Source: Tsukamurella sp. 1534 (GTDB lineage: Bacteria > Actinomycetota > Actinomycetes > Mycobacteriales > Mycobacteriaceae). Taken from it: DNA of 64,000 bases. This document shows, one piece after another, positions 34,885 through 45,936 of this stretch. The position numbers and the translations under genes are program-made. Within the stretch, counting starts at the first letter, position 1, and the number at the start of each line of letters is the position of its first letter. The stretch is taken from positions 421,206 through 485,205 of the forward strand of contig NZ_HE997626.1 of assembly GCF_000312385.1 (NCBI RefSeq). The letters run 5' to 3'. The notes under the pieces are model-generated. The model ran no database searches. It was not told where the DNA came from and saw nothing but the letters and a program-made list of their open reading frames with translations.

Positions 34885-35388
34885 CTACGCCTCCTCGCCC
34901 GACGGTGCCTTGCGCACCAGGGTGGAGCGCTCCGCGACGGCGACCACGGCGCCGTCCTGGTTGCGCGCCACGTGGCGCAGGTTGACGATGCCCTCCCCCG
35001 GGCGGGACTTCGATTCCCGCTTGCCGGTGCACAGGGTCTCGGCGTACAGCGTGTCGCCGGCGAACACCGGGGCGGGGAAGGCGATCTCGGAGAAGCCGAG
35101 GTTCGCCACCAGGGTCCCCTGGGTGAGCTGGGCGACGGACAGCCCCACGAGGGTGGAGAGCGTGTACATCGAGTTCACCAGGCGCTCGCCGCCGAAGCCC
35201 GGCTGCTGCGACGCCCAGTGCGCGTCGAGGTGCAGCGCCTGGGTGTTCATCGTGAGCTTGGTGAACAGCACGTTGTCGGCCTCGGTGACGGTGACGCCGG
35301 GGCGGTGCTCGTAGAGCACGCCGTCCTCGAACTCGTCGAACCACAGGCCGCGCTGGGTGACGCGCTTCGTGGGCTCGGGCACGTTCAT
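34885..35388 (-). CDS. MaoC-type (hot-dog) enoyl-CoA hydratase, Rv2499c-like
   Basis: The 167-residue protein has a MaoC-like hot-dog fold with the D-x4-H motif region (NTQALHLDAHWASQQPGFGGERLVNSMYTLSTLVGLSVAQ), and a C-terminus RHVARNQDGAVVAVAERSTLVRKA. Rv2499c, the M. tuberculosis homologue, hydrates itaconyl-CoA or methylglutaconyl-CoA-type substrates; the gene order MaoC-CitE is identical here. It converts the carboxylase product into the hydroxyacyl-CoA used by the lyase. Its ATG overlaps the fadE stop by 4 nt, showing coupled translation. Confidence 0.88.
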   Translation of the reverse strand: MNVPEPTKRVTQRGLWFDEFEDGVLYEHRPGVTVTEADNVLFTKLTMNTQALHLDAHWASQQPGFGGERLVNSMYTLSTLVGLSVAQLTQGTLVANLGFSEIAFPAPVFAGDTLYAETLCTGKRESKSRPGEGIVNLRHVARNQDGAVVAVAERSTLVRKAPSGEEA

Positions 35389-36533
35389 GAGTTCAGCCCC
35401 AGCGAGCGCGCGATCAGCATGAGCTGCACCTCGGTGGTGCCCTCGCCGATCTCCAGGATCTTCGAGTCGCGGTAGTGCCGCGCCACGGGGTACTCGTTCA
35501 TGAAGCCGTAGCCGCCGTGGATCTGCGTGGCCATGCGCGCGTTGTCCATCGCCGCCTCGGAGGAGATCATCTTGGCGATGGCCGCCTCCTTCTTGAACGG
35601 CTTTCCGGCCAGCATGAGACGGGCCGCCTCGTAGTAGGCGACGCGGGACGTGTGCGCCCGCGCCTCCATCCGCGCGATCGCGAAGGCGATGGACTGGAAC
35701 TCGCCGATCGGCTTACCGAACGCGTTGCGCTCCTTGGCGTACTTCACCGACTCGTCGACGCAGCCCTGCGCCGCGCCGGTGGCGACGGCGGCGATGGCGA
35801 TGCGGCCCTCGTCGAGGATCGACAGGAAGTTCGCGTAGCCGCGGCCCTCCTCGCCCAGCAGGTTCTCCTGGGGCACGCGCACGTCCGAGAAGCTCAGCGG
35901 GTGGGTGTCGGAGGCGTTCCAGCCGACCTTGTTGTAGGCGGGCTCCACGGTGAAGCCGGGGGTTCCGCTGGGCACGATGATCGTGGAGATCTGCTTGCGG
36001 CCGTCCGGCTTGGTGCCGGTCACCGCGGTCACGGTCACCAGGCTGGTGATGTCCGTGCCGGAGTTGGTGATGAACTGCTTGGAGCCGTTGATCACCCACG
36101 AATCGCCATCGCGCTTGGCCGTGGTGGCGGTGCCCGAGGCGTCGGAACCGCAGCCCGGCTCGGTGAGGCCGAAGCCCGCGAGGTTCTCGCCGGCGGCGAG
36201 GCTGGGCAGGTACTTCTGCTTCTGTTCCTCGGTGCCGAACTTGTAGATCGGCATGGCCCCCAGGCCGACGCCGGCCTCCACCGTCATCGCGACCGACTGG
36301 TCGACGCGGCCCAGCTCCTCAAGCGCGAGGGCCAGGGCGAAGTAGTCGCCGCCCATCCCGCCGTACTCCTCGGGGAAGGGCAGGCCGAACAGGCCCATCT
36401 GGCCCATCTGCTTCACGACCTCGTAGGGGAACGAGTGCTCCTCGTCGTGCTTGGCGGAGACCGGAGCCACCACCTGGTTCGCGAAGTCGCGCACCGTGTC
36501 CCGGAGGTCGGCGTATTCGCTGGTCAGTTCCAT
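35385..36533 (-). CDS. fadE19: Acyl-CoA dehydrogenase, isovaleryl-CoA type (FadE19-like)
   Basis: The 382-residue flavoprotein has the acyl-CoA dehydrogenase blocks: an N-terminal helical domain (SEYADLRDTVRDFANQVVAPVSAKHDEEHSFP), LAGFGLTEPGCGSDASGT, and the C-terminal QIHGGYGFMNEYPVARHYRDSKILEIGEGTTEVQ. Its neighbours indicate isovaleryl-CoA as substrate, the second step of leucine breakdown after transamination and decarboxylation. It precedes the MaoC gene (4-nt overlap) and follows accA by 1 nt, so the genes form one transcriptional unit. Confidence 0.9.
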   Translation of the reverse strand: MELTSEYADLRDTVRDFANQVVAPVSAKHDEEHSFPYEVVKQMGQMGLFGLPFPEEYGGMGGDYFALALALEELGRVDQSVAMTVEAGVGLGAMPIYKFGTEEQKQKYLPSLAAGENLAGFGLTEPGCGSDASGTATTAKRDGDSWVINGSKQFITNSGTDITSLVTVTAVTGTKPDGRKQISTIIVPSGTPGFTVEPAYNKVGWNASDTHPLSFSDVRVPQENLLGEEGRGYANFLSILDEGRIAIAAVATGAAQGCVDESVKYAKERNAFGKPIGEFQSIAFAIARMEARAHTSRVAYYEAARLMLAGKPFKKEAAIAKMISSEAAMDNARMATQIHGGYGFMNEYPVARHYRDSKILEIGEGTTEVQLMLIARSLGLNS

Positions 36534-36534
36534 C

Positions 36535-38508
36535 TCAGTTCTCTCCCGCTTCGTTCACCGTGACCGTGGCCAACACCTGCGCCGCGGTCACCTTGTCTCC
36601 CACACGAACCGCGACCTGCACCGTGCCGTCGTGCGGCGCGGTCAGCGGCTGCTCCATCTTCATCGCCTCGATGATCACCAGGGTGTCCCCCTTCGCGACC
36701 CGCTGACCGTCCTCCACCGGCACAGCGACCACGGCGCCCGGCATGGGGCTGGTCACCTCGTCGTCGTGCTTGCCGTCCCGGTCCTTGGACGCCCACCGCG
36801 CGAGCGTGAGCTCGTGCGTGCCGTCCTCGCCGCTCACCCAGTAGGTCCCGCCGTCCACGGTGACCGTGACGGGGGTGGTGAAGCCGTCCACGGACAGCCG
36901 CTCGCCGTCCAGGCGCGCGCTGCCGGACCACGGCGCACCGTCGCCGCCCTCGACGGTGACGCGGTCCCCCAGGACCGCGACCTCGACTGCGCCGGCGTCC
37001 GGCCCGGCGAACCGGATCACGGTCGGGGCCGCTCCCCCGATGCGCCAGCCGGTCTCGGTCCCCCAGGGGCCCGTGCCCACGGCGTCGGCGACGGCGGTCA
37101 AGGCCGCGGCCGCGTAGGCGCGGACCGTCGGCTCGGGGCGGGTGTAGGTGGGCGCCAAGCGGTCCAGCAGCTCGGTGTCGAGCCTCCCGGTCACCACGTC
37201 GGCGTCCGCGAGCACGAACCGGCAGAAGTCGACGTTGGTGCGCAGGCCCGTGAGCTGAGTCCCCGCGAGCGCCTCGTCGAGCCGGCGCAGGGCCTGCTCG
37301 CGGTCCTCGGCGTGCACGATGACCTTGGCCAGCATGGGGTCGTAATCGCTGCCGACCACGCTGCCCGCGGTGATGCCGGTGTCCACGCGGATCGGGCCGT
37401 TGCGCCGGTGCCGCGGATAGCGCAGCGCCGCAACGGTTCCGCCCGTGGGCAGGAACCCGGCGGCTGGGTCCTCCGCGTACACGCGCGCCTCCACGGCGTG
37501 GCCGGTGAGCGTCACGTCCTCCTGCGCGATCGCGAGCTTCTCGCCGTTGGCGACGCGGATCTGCTGCTCCACCAGGTCCACTCCGGTCACCAGCTCGGTG
37601 ACGGGGTGCTCCACCTGGAGGCGGGTGTTCATCTCCATGAAGAAGAATTCGTCGGGCCTGTGCGCGGAGACGATGAACTCCACCGTGCCCACGCCCGTGT
37701 AGCCGACCGAGCGCGCCGCGTCGCAGGCGGCGCGGCCGATGCTCTGCCGGGTGGCCTCGTCGAGCAATGCCGACGGGGCCTCCTCGATCACCTTCTGGTG
37801 CCGGCGCTGCAGCGAGCACTCGCGCTCACCGAGGTGGATCACGTTGCCGTGCTTGTCCGCCAGCACCTGCACCTCGATGTGGCGCGGGGTGTCCACGAAG
37901 CGCTCCAGGAACAAGGTGTCGTCGCCGAAGGCCGCGGCGGCCTCGCGACGGGCCGCGGCCAGCGCCGCGGGAAGCTCGGCCGGATCGGCCACGCGGTGCA
38001 TGCCCTTGCCGCCTCCGCCCGCGCTGGGCTTGATCAGTACGGGGAAGCCGATGTCGTCCGCCGCCGCGATGAGGTCGGCGTCGGTGAGACCCGGGCGGCT
38101 GATGCCGGGCACCACCGGGACGTCACGCTCGACGACGGCGGCGCGCGCGGTGATCTTGTCGCCCATGGTCTCGATGGATTCGACCGGCGGGCCGAGGAAC
38201 TCGATGCCGGCGTCGGCCAGGCCGCGCGCGAACGCGGCGTTCTCCGAGAGGAATCCGTATCCGGGGTGCACCGCGTCGGCGCCGGTGGCGCGCGCCGCGT
38301 CGATCACCTTCTCGATGCGGAGGTAGCTCTCGGTGGCGGCCGCCGGACCGAGCCGCACCGCCTCGTCGGCCATCCGGACGTGCCGGGCGCCGGCGTCCGC
38401 GTCGGAGTAGACGGCGACGCTGGCGATCCCCTGCTGCTGCAGGGTCTCGATGACCCGGCAGGCGATCTCGCCGCGGTTGGCGATGAGGACTTTCTCGATC
38501 TTGGTCAT
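36535..38508 (-). CDS. accA1: 3-Methylcrotonyl-CoA carboxylase alpha (biotin) subunit
   Basis: The 657-residue protein contains the biotin carboxylase domain ([16 protein letters not shown]-like start [20 protein letters not shown]-grasp with [11 protein letters not shown], and [19 protein letters not shown]), a linker and the biotinyl domain with EAMKMEQP (biotin Lys near residue 617). It carboxylates 3-methylcrotonyl-CoA, with the beta subunit encoded 6 nt away. It corresponds to M. tuberculosis Rv2501c (accA1). The assignment to the methylcrotonyl form rather than acetyl/propionyl comes from the neighbouring IVD, MaoC and lyase genes. Confidence 0.92.
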   Translation of the reverse strand: MTKIEKVLIANRGEIACRVIETLQQQGIASVAVYSDADAGARHVRMADEAVRLGPAAATESYLRIEKVIDAARATGADAVHPGYGFLSENAAFARGLADAGIEFLGPPVESIETMGDKITARAAVVERDVPVVPGISRPGLTDADLIAAADDIGFPVLIKPSAGGGGKGMHRVADPAELPAALAAARREAAAAFGDDTLFLERFVDTPRHIEVQVLADKHGNVIHLGERECSLQRRHQKVIEEAPSALLDEATRQSIGRAACDAARSVGYTGVGTVEFIVSAHRPDEFFFMEMNTRLQVEHPVTELVTGVDLVEQQIRVANGEKLAIAQEDVTLTGHAVEARVYAEDPAAGFLPTGGTVAALRYPRHRRNGPIRVDTGITAGSVVGSDYDPMLAKVIVHAEDREQALRRLDEALAGTQLTGLRTNVDFCRFVLADADVVTGRLDTELLDRLAPTYTRPEPTVRAYAAAALTAVADAVGTGPWGTETGWRIGGAAPTVIRFAGPDAGAVEVAVLGDRVTVEGGDGAPWSGSARLDGERLSVDGFTTPVTVTVDGGTYWVSGEDGTHELTLARWASKDRDGKHDDEVTSPMPGAVVAVPVEDGQRVAKGDTLVIIEAMKMEQPLTAPHDGTVQVAVRVGDKVTAAQVLATVTVNEAGEN

Positions 38509-38514
38509 GTCAGC

Positions 38515-40074
<1,560 letters not shown>

Positions 40075-40242
40075 TAACCGAATGCCAGAGTAGCTGTGAC
40101 GCGCGCCACCTGTCCACCCCCTCACAATTGAACACCGTCACGGCGAGCAGAACCGCAGGTCAGAAAAACCGCCACGGCGTTCTATCGCGAGGGGCGGGTG
40201 CGACGAGAGGCACGCAAGGGGTGGGCGCGGCGAGGGGATGGG

Positions 40243-40848
40243 CTAGACGCCGAGAGCGCTGCGGGCCTTCTCGCGGAGGAGGGCGCGCAGACGGGGCTGC
40301 GGCATCGTCGGCAGGCTCGGCGCGGCGTTGAGGAGGCCGAACACGGCGTGCACCGCGGCGCGGTTCTCCACCGGGTCACCGCCGATCCGGGTGAGCTGAT
40401 CGGCCCAGATCTCGACGTACTGGCGCTGCAGCCGGCGTACCTGCTTCGCGGACTCCGGCGCGAGCGACCACAGGTCCCGGTACTGGACGCGGATGAGGTC
40501 CGGTTCGGACGTGGCGAAGTCCACATGGAAGTCGACGAGCTCGCGGAGCGCCTCTCGCGGATCGTCGCCGTGCTCCTCGGCGACCCGGCGGCCACCGTCG
40601 TGCAGGTACTCCGAGATCTCCACCAGGAGCGCGGCCAGGACGTCCTGCTTGCCCGCGAAGTGGCGGTACATCGCCGGACCGGAAACCCCTGCGGCAGCGC
40701 CGATGTCCTCGAGCCGCACGCCCGCGAACCCCCGCTCGGCCATGAGGGTCGCGGCGGCCGCGAGCAGTTCGCGGCGGCGTGCGGCCTTCGCCCGCTCCCG
40801 CGCGGTGCCGGGACCGTTCTCCGGCGCACCGGCCGTACGTACCTCCAT
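40243..40848 (-). CDS. TetR-family regulator of the leucine-type cluster
   Basis: The 201-residue protein has a TetR DNA-binding helix-turn-helix (AARRRELLAAAATLMAERGFAGVRLEDIGAAAGVSGPAMYRHFAGKQDVLAALL) and a helical C-terminal ligand domain (LIRVQYRDLWSLAPESAKQVRRLQRQYVEIW). It is transcribed in the same direction as, and lies 168 nt upstream of, accD1, matching Rv2506, the TetR gene of the mycobacterial cluster. It probably represses the cluster and responds to an acyl-CoA. I used the ATG at 40848; an in-frame ATG 12 nt upstream is possible. Confidence 0.88.
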   Translation of the reverse strand: MEVRTAGAPENGPGTARERAKAARRRELLAAAATLMAERGFAGVRLEDIGAAAGVSGPAMYRHFAGKQDVLAALLVEISEYLHDGGRRVAEEHGDDPREALRELVDFHVDFATSEPDLIRVQYRDLWSLAPESAKQVRRLQRQYVEIWADQLTRIGGDPVENRAAVHAVFGLLNAAPSLPTMPQPRLRALLREKARSALGV

Positions 40849-40975
40849 GGCGGGCCACATTACTCGGCTTGTCGGGCGCGAACCCGCATGTCATGCTGGA
40901 GCACGCAAGGCGCCAATCGTTCGCTGAGGCTCCTTCGCGGAAACAGGCCAGCGACCCCGAACGTCGAGAGACGCC

Positions 40976-41303
40976 CCGGGTCAGGACAGGTTCATCCGGA
41001 TTAAGGGTGAGCCCCGATTGGCTCCCGTCCCCACGGGTTCACGCCGCGAAGTGCTGAAGGTCTGACATGGAGGGGCGCACTTCTTCACTCCCTCCTCCGG
41101 CGCGCGGAAACGAACCGCGGAGGTGATGCACGTGCCCGACGACAGTCGCAGTCGACCGATCGGCGCCCTCCGCCTCACCGCGGACCCGCGCTGAGCCGCA
41201 CCGTGTTCGGCTGATCGCCGAACGACGATCCACCCTTCACGCACGCCTCGCCGCCGCCGTCGCGCCGGCGCGATTCGGCGTGCCCTCGTCCGGAGGCACA
41301 CCC
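40976..41303 (+). promoter_or_regulatory. Structured leader region upstream of mgtC
   Basis: This 5' region has several hairpins. GAGCC and GGCTC pair at 41009-41024, GAAGTGC (41048-41054) pairs with GCACTTC (41077-41083), GGTTC (41036-41040) can pair with GAACC (41112-41116), and a perfect GTTCGGC/GCCGAAC stem lies at 41205-41223 after the small ORF. The layout of small ORF followed by stem and then the mgtC ribosome-binding site suggests attenuation by Mg2+ or a related signal. I could not match it to the M-box consensus. The stretch from 40849 to 40975 holds nothing I recognise. Confidence 0.45.
41126..41194 (+). CDS. Small upstream ORF in the mgtC leader (22 codons)
   Basis: ATG at 41126 follows GGAGGTG at near-overlapping spacing and opens a 22-codon ORF ending in TGA at 41192-41194. 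The peptide is rich in Arg, Pro and Asp (three prolines; starts MHVPDDSRSRP). MgtC-type genes in enterobacteria are controlled by short proline-rich leader peptides, and this ORF occupies the same place, ending 109 nt before the mgtC start with a hairpin between. Translation is not proven. Confidence 0.5.
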   Translation: MHVPDDSRSRPIGALRLTADPR

Positions 41304-42026
41304 ATGAACACGACCACCCACCTCACCACCGTCGACATGGTGCTCCGCATCCTCGCGGGCGTCGGCTTCGGCACCCTGATCGGCCTCGAGCGCCAGTACC
41401 GCGCACGAATGGCCGGACTCCGCACCAACGCCCTCGTCTCGCTCGGGTCGGCGCTGTTCGTCGTCCTGTCCGCGTTCGGCTTCGACGGTGGCGACCCCAC
41501 CCGCGTCGCGGCGCAGATCGTCTCCGGCATAGGTTTTCTCGGCGGCGGCGTGATCCTCCGCGACGGGCTGTCCGTACGCGGACTCAACACCGCGGCCACC
41601 CTGTGGTGCTCCGCCGCGGTCGGCGCGCTCTCCGGTTCGGGGCTGTACCTCGCCGCGGCCGTGGGCACCGTCGCCGTGGTCGCCGTGAACACCGCGCTCC
41701 GCTCCGTCGGACACGTCATGGACAGGGCACCCGACACCGGCAAGGAGGCGCCGAGCCGCTACGAATTCGTCGCCGTCACCCGCGACGAGGACGAGGCCCA
41801 CGTGCGCGTCATGCTCGTGCAGGCGCTCTCCCGCACCGCCTTCCACCTGCAGTCCATCGGCTCCAGCAACACCGCGGGCGGCCAGGTGGAGGTACGCGCC
41901 ACGCTCACGTCCGACGGCCGCGACGACCGCGGCCTCGAGACCGCGATCAGCCAGCTGAGCATGGAACCGTCGGTCACCGCCGTGCGCTGGGACGTGCTCA
42001 CGGCCCGCGACGAGGAGGACCTGTGA
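41304..42026 (+). CDS. mgtC: MgtC/SapB-family membrane protein
   Basis: The 240-residue protein has four or five N-terminal transmembrane helices and the MgtC core (LRILAGVGFGTLIGLERQYRARMAGLRTNALVSLGSALFVVLSAFGF, then VSGIGFLGGGVILRDGLSVRGLNTAATLWCSAAVGALSG), with a soluble C-terminal ACT-like domain (about 160-235). MgtC proteins support growth in low magnesium and survival in macrophages. The ATG at 41304 is preceded by GGAGG. A structured leader with a small ORF lies upstream. It is not part of an operon with the next gene. Confidence 0.88.
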   Translation: MNTTTHLTTVDMVLRILAGVGFGTLIGLERQYRARMAGLRTNALVSLGSALFVVLSAFGFDGGDPTRVAAQIVSGIGFLGGGVILRDGLSVRGLNTAATLWCSAAVGALSGSGLYLAAAVGTVAVVAVNTALRSVGHVMDRAPDTGKEAPSRYEFVAVTRDEDEAHVRVMLVQALSRTAFHLQSIGSSNTAGGQVEVRATLTSDGRDDRGLETAISQLSMEPSVTAVRWDVLTARDEEDL

Positions 42027-42091
42027 CCGCCGCGCGGATTCGGGGCCGACGCCGCCGGGGTCCACGCGTCGATTGCAAACGGTCAGGGACG

Positions 42092-42126
42092 GTGCGGAGC
42101 GCCGGGAACTGCCCGGAGCGCCGCAC
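42092..42126 (+). terminator. Hairpin downstream of mgtC
   Basis: GTGCGG and CCGCAC enclose an AGCG/AGCG internal loop and a CCGGG-AACTG-CCCGG stem, starting 66 nt after the mgtC stop. There is no T-tract. The remainder of the 342-nt spacer to 42368 has no gene I can see; an inverted repeat, CGGACCG (42318) with CGGTCCG (42332), lies near the next start. Confidence 0.5.
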
Positions 42127-42368
42127 CACTACGACGCCGACGACGACCACGTCCGGCGCGATTCCCGCAGTTCACGATGCTCATGATGCCGATGTGGAAT
42201 CTCATTGTGACCCGCCCCACACTTGAACACGCGCGTCTCCTAGAGGTTGTCTCGTCGCAATCATTTCGTTATCGTCGACGGGAGCTGATCACGAAGCGGT
42301 CACGATCGAGACGTCACCGGACCGATTTTCGCGGTCCGAAGTGCGGTTTTACGACTGGAGTAGCGAGT

Positions 42369-43373
42369 ATGACACGGAGTCGCGAGGCTTCCCGCGAGGT
42401 GCGCGCAGACGGCGCCACGCAGGTTCTCGACAATGAGTCGATCACCGCGATCATCCCACTCGATGAGATCGAATCCCGCCTCGAGGAGGCGTACGCCGAG
42501 ACCTGGGCCGACGCGCCCGAGGCCGAGAACGCGCTGGTCTACCGTCCCTCCAAGTCGGAGCTGACGCAGGACCTCATGATCCCCGAGGTGCTGTTCACCG
42601 GCACCCCGCGCTTCGATTCCCCCGTCGAGGACGAGACCGCGCTCCTCGAGTCGCCGGAGATCGCCCCCGAGGTCGCGCCCGAGCCCGTCCGCCGTGGCGG
42701 CAAGCACCGCGTCGCGCCCGCCCCGCACGCCCTCAAGGGCCGCGCCGCGCTCCTCGCGCTCGCCGCGGGGGCCACCGTCGCCGGTGCCGCCGTCGCCAAC
42801 ACCTCCTCGGAGGGCCCGGCCACCTCGCAGCAGCCCGTCGCGCCCCCGTCGGGCCCGGAGGCCAACGCCGGCCGCGCCGCCCCGCTCCCCGCCGCCCAGG
42901 ACATGGACCAGTTCGCCGGCGCGCTCGCCGGCGGCAAGGCCCGCAAGGACGCGGACGACAAGAAGGTCATCGACTCGATGCGCCCGAAGGTCACCGCACC
43001 CGTCAACGGCGCGCAGCTCACCTCGAACTTCGGCACCCGGTGGGGCGCCCAGCACGGCGGCCTCGACCTGGCCGCCCCGCTCGGCACCCCGCTGTTCGCC
43101 GCCGCCGACGGCGTCGTCGAGGAGGCCGGCCCCGCGTCCGGCTTCGGCATCTGGATCAAGGTCAAGCTGACCGACGGCACCACCCTGGTCTACGGCCACA
43201 TGTACAACGTGAACGTCCAGAAGGGCCAGACCGTCAAGGCCGGCGACCTCATCAGCTGGGTCGGTAACAACGGCTACTCGACCGGCCCGCACCTGCACTT
43301 CGAGGTCCACACCCCGGACGGTGCGAAGATCGACCCGCAGGCGTGGCTCTCCGAGCGCGGCGTGCGCGTCTGA
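42369..43373 (+). CDS. Secreted or membrane-anchored M23-family peptidase
   Basis: The 334-residue protein has a charged cytoplasmic N-terminus of about 110 residues, one transmembrane or signal segment near 118-140 (KGRAALLALAAGATVAGAAVA), a linker, and a C-terminal LytM/M23 domain with the zinc motifs HGGLDLA and HLHFEVH. The region between has GxxYGHMYNVNV. Rv0950c is the M. tuberculosis counterpart by position (next to uvrD1). It probably cleaves or binds peptidoglycan crosslinks at the cell surface. A strong terminator follows. The ATG at 42369 gives MTRSREASREV. Confidence 0.87.
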   Translation: MTRSREASREVRADGATQVLDNESITAIIPLDEIESRLEEAYAETWADAPEAENALVYRPSKSELTQDLMIPEVLFTGTPRFDSPVEDETALLESPEIAPEVAPEPVRRGGKHRVAPAPHALKGRAALLALAAGATVAGAAVANTSSEGPATSQQPVAPPSGPEANAGRAAPLPAAQDMDQFAGALAGGKARKDADDKKVIDSMRPKVTAPVNGAQLTSNFGTRWGAQHGGLDLAAPLGTPLFAAADGVVEEAGPASGFGIWIKVKLTDGTTLVYGHMYNVNVQKGQTVKAGDLISWVGNNGYSTGPHLHFEVHTPDGAKIDPQAWLSERGVRV

Positions 43374-43387
43374 CACGGCCTTCACGA

Positions 43388-43416
43388 GAAAGGGCGCCCC
43401 GATGGGGCGCCCTTTC
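43388..43416. terminator. Strong bidirectional terminator between M23 and pcrA genes
   Basis: A perfect 13-bp stem GAAAGGGCGCCCC/GGGGCGCCCTTTC with a 3-nt loop lies 14 nt after the M23 stop, followed by TTGCG. It sits between convergent genes. Confidence 0.88.
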
Positions 43417-43454
43417 TTGCGTTCACGGGCCGGGTGGCCCCACTCCGCCCGCCG

Positions 43455-45863
43455 TCAGAGCTTCTCCATCGGCAGCCCGCCGAACGTCATCAGCGTGACG
43501 GTGCCGGCGGAACCGAAGTCGAACGTCGCCCGCTCCATCGGGCCCGCACCCGTGATCGCGGTGACGGTGCCCAGGCCGAACGAATCGTGCGACACCCTGT
43601 CTCCGACGGACAGCGACAGCTTGTTCGCGCGGCGCGAGGGGCGCGCCTTCTTGGGCTGCCAGCCACCGTCGGCCCCCTGGGACCGGCCCTGACCGCCCCA
43701 CTGCTGGCCGCCCCAGGACTGCCGGTCGTGGCCGAACGCGCCGCGCTGGCCGCCGAACTGCGATCGCTTCGGCTCCAGGCGACGCCAGTCGATGAGGTGC
43801 TGCGGGATCTCCGCGAGGAACCGCGACTCGGGGTTCTGCATGGGGTCGCCCCAGGTGGAGCGGATCATCGCGCGGGAGAGGTAGAGGCGCTCGCGGGCGC
43901 GGGTGATGCCCACGTAGGCGAGGCGACGTTCCTCGGCGAGCTCCGTCTCGTCGCCCAGCGCACGCATGTGCGGGAACTGGCCGTCCTCCCAGCCCGTGAC
44001 GAACACGACGGGGAACTCCAGGCCCTTCGCGGTGTGCAGCGTCATCATGGTGACCACGCCGGCCTCACCGTCCGGGACCTGATCGGCGTCCGCGACCAGC
44101 GAGACCCGCTCCAGGAACGCCGCGAGCGAGCCCGGCTCGGGCGCGCCCTCCTCCGCGACGACATCCGTGAAGTCCTGCGCGGAGAACTCCCGCGCCACGC
44201 TGATCAGCTCCTCGATGTTCTCCAGCCGAGCGCCGTCCTGCGGGTCCGAGGAACCCTCCAACTCCGCGCGGTAGCCCGTCTTCTCGACCACCGCGTCCAG
44301 CAGGTCACCGATATCGGAATCCTCGTCCGCGCCGATCCGCCGCAGCTCCGCCATGAGGCCGGAGAATGCGGCGATCGCGTTGCGCGAGCGCGGATTCAGC
44401 ATGGCGACGCCGCCGTCGACCGCATCCTCGACGGCCTGGCTGAACGTGGTGCCGCGGTTCTCCGCGTGCACCGTGAGGCAGGCCTGGGCGCGGTCGCCGA
44501 TGCCCCGGCGCGGGGTGTTGACGATGCGCTGCAGGCTGACGGTGTCGTTCGGGTTGTCGATGGCACGCAGGTAGGCCACCAGGTCCCGGACCTCCTTGCG
44601 CTCGTAGAAGCGGACGCCGCCGACCACCTTGTAGGGCACGCCGTGGCGGATGAACACCTCCTCCAGCGCGCGGGCGGCCGTGTTGGTGCGGTAGAAGACC
44701 GCGACATCGGAGTACTTGATCCCGTTGTCCGCGAGCGAATCGATCTCGGAGACCACGAAACTCGCCTCATCGTGCTCGTTGTCCGCGACGTAGCCGGTGA
44801 TGAGGGCACCGTCACCCTGATCCGTCCAGAGCTTCTTGTCGCGGCGGCCGGAGTTGCGGGAGATCACCGCGTTCGCGGCCGAGAGGATGGTCTGCGTGGA
44901 GCGGTAGTTCTGTTCCAGCAGAATCGATTCCGCGTTCGGGAAATCCCGCTCGAACTCCTCGATGTTGCGGATGGTGGCGCCGCGGAAGGCGTAGATGGAC
45001 TGATCCGCGTCACCCACCACGCAGAGCTCGCTGGGCGTGACGCCGTCCGCGTCCGTCTCCAGGCCCACCAGCTCACGCACCAGCACGTACTGCGCGTGGT
45101 TGGTGTCCTGGTACTCGTCCACCAGCACGTGCCGGAACCGCCGGCGGTAGTACTGGGCGACGTTGGGGTGCGACTGCAGCAGCGCCACCGTCTCACCGAT
45201 GAGGTCGTCGAAGTCGAAGGCGTTCGCGCCGCGCAGGCGGGCCTGGTACGTCCCGTAGACCTCGGCGACGGTGACCGCGAACGGCTCCCCCGTCTTCGCG
45301 GCGTCCGCCGACGCCTCCTCCGGGCCGATCAGCTCGTTCTTGAGGTTGCTGATCTGCGTGGCCAGCGCGCGCGGCGCGAACTTCTTCGCGTCCAGCCCCA
45401 TGTCCTTGACGATCATGGTGAGCAGGCGGCGCGAATCATCCGCGTCGTAAATGGAGAAGTTGGAGTTCATCCCCGGCAGGAGGCCGGCCTGGGCCCGCAG
45501 GATGCGCACACACGTGGAGTGGAACGTGGAGATCCACATGATCTTGGCGCGCGGACCGATGAGCTGCGCCACGCGCTCACGCATCTCCGCCGCGGCCTTG
45601 TTGGTGAAGGTGATGGCGAGGATCTGGCCCGGGTGCATGCCGCGTGCGGCCAGCAGGTACGCGATGCGGCGGGTGAGCACCGCCGTCTTCCCCGATCCCG
45701 CGCCGGCCACGATGAGCAGCGGTGCCCCCTCGTGCAGCACCGCCGCACGCTGCTGCGGGTTCAGCCCTTCCAGCAGCTCCTGGCCGCGTTCCTGCTTCTC
45801 CGGCGGGCGGGAGAAGGGCGTGCGCTGGCGGAGTCCGGACTGCTGCGGTGCTGCGTTATTCAT
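43455..45863 (-). CDS. pcrA: ATP-dependent DNA helicase PcrA/UvrD1
   Basis: The 802-residue SF1A helicase has all motifs: Walker A VAGAGSGKTAVLTRR, motif Ia TFTNKAAAEMRERV, motif II DEYQDT, motif III GDADQSIYAFRGA, VYYRTNTAARALEE-like motif IV, and VTMMTLHTAKGLEF for V. The C-terminus continues past the helicase core with a basic, Gln-rich linker and a Tudor-like end (VGDRVSHDSFGLGTVTAITGAGPMERATFDFGSAGTVTLM), as in mycobacterial UvrD1, where this end contacts RNA polymerase or Ku. It works in nucleotide-excision repair and in transcription-replication conflict. The start MNNAAPQQSG is the first ATG. Confidence 0.95.
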   Translation of the reverse strand: MNNAAPQQSGLRQRTPFSRPPEKQERGQELLEGLNPQQRAAVLHEGAPLLIVAGAGSGKTAVLTRRIAYLLAARGMHPGQILAITFTNKAAAEMRERVAQLIGPRAKIMWISTFHSTCVRILRAQAGLLPGMNSNFSIYDADDSRRLLTMIVKDMGLDAKKFAPRALATQISNLKNELIGPEEASADAAKTGEPFAVTVAEVYGTYQARLRGANAFDFDDLIGETVALLQSHPNVAQYYRRRFRHVLVDEYQDTNHAQYVLVRELVGLETDADGVTPSELCVVGDADQSIYAFRGATIRNIEEFERDFPNAESILLEQNYRSTQTILSAANAVISRNSGRRDKKLWTDQGDGALITGYVADNEHDEASFVVSEIDSLADNGIKYSDVAVFYRTNTAARALEEVFIRHGVPYKVVGGVRFYERKEVRDLVAYLRAIDNPNDTVSLQRIVNTPRRGIGDRAQACLTVHAENRGTTFSQAVEDAVDGGVAMLNPRSRNAIAAFSGLMAELRRIGADEDSDIGDLLDAVVEKTGYRAELEGSSDPQDGARLENIEELISVAREFSAQDFTDVVAEEGAPEPGSLAAFLERVSLVADADQVPDGEAGVVTMMTLHTAKGLEFPVVFVTGWEDGQFPHMRALGDETELAEERRLAYVGITRARERLYLSRAMIRSTWGDPMQNPESRFLAEIPQHLIDWRRLEPKRSQFGGQRGAFGHDRQSWGGQQWGGQGRSQGADGGWQPKKARPSRRANKLSLSVGDRVSHDSFGLGTVTAITGAGPMERATFDFGSAGTVTLMTFGGLPMEKL

Positions 45864-45936
45864 CTCCCGCCCAGCCTAGCCGCCACCCCTGACAGGTTCG
45901 GGTCACGACTCCACGTCGTCGCGAAAATGCACGGGA

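Noticed and set aside
40976-41125. M-box (ykoK) Mg2+ riboswitch upstream of mgtC
   Set aside because: The phrase TTAAGGGTGAGCC resembles the first M-box stem, but the other conserved M-box segments are not found and the stems I see do not follow its pattern.
42027-42368. c-di-AMP (ydaO-type) riboswitch before the M23 peptidase gene
   Set aside because: Actinobacterial wall hydrolases often have one, but the conserved segments of that riboswitch are not visible; only a simple hairpin and a short inverted repeat are present.
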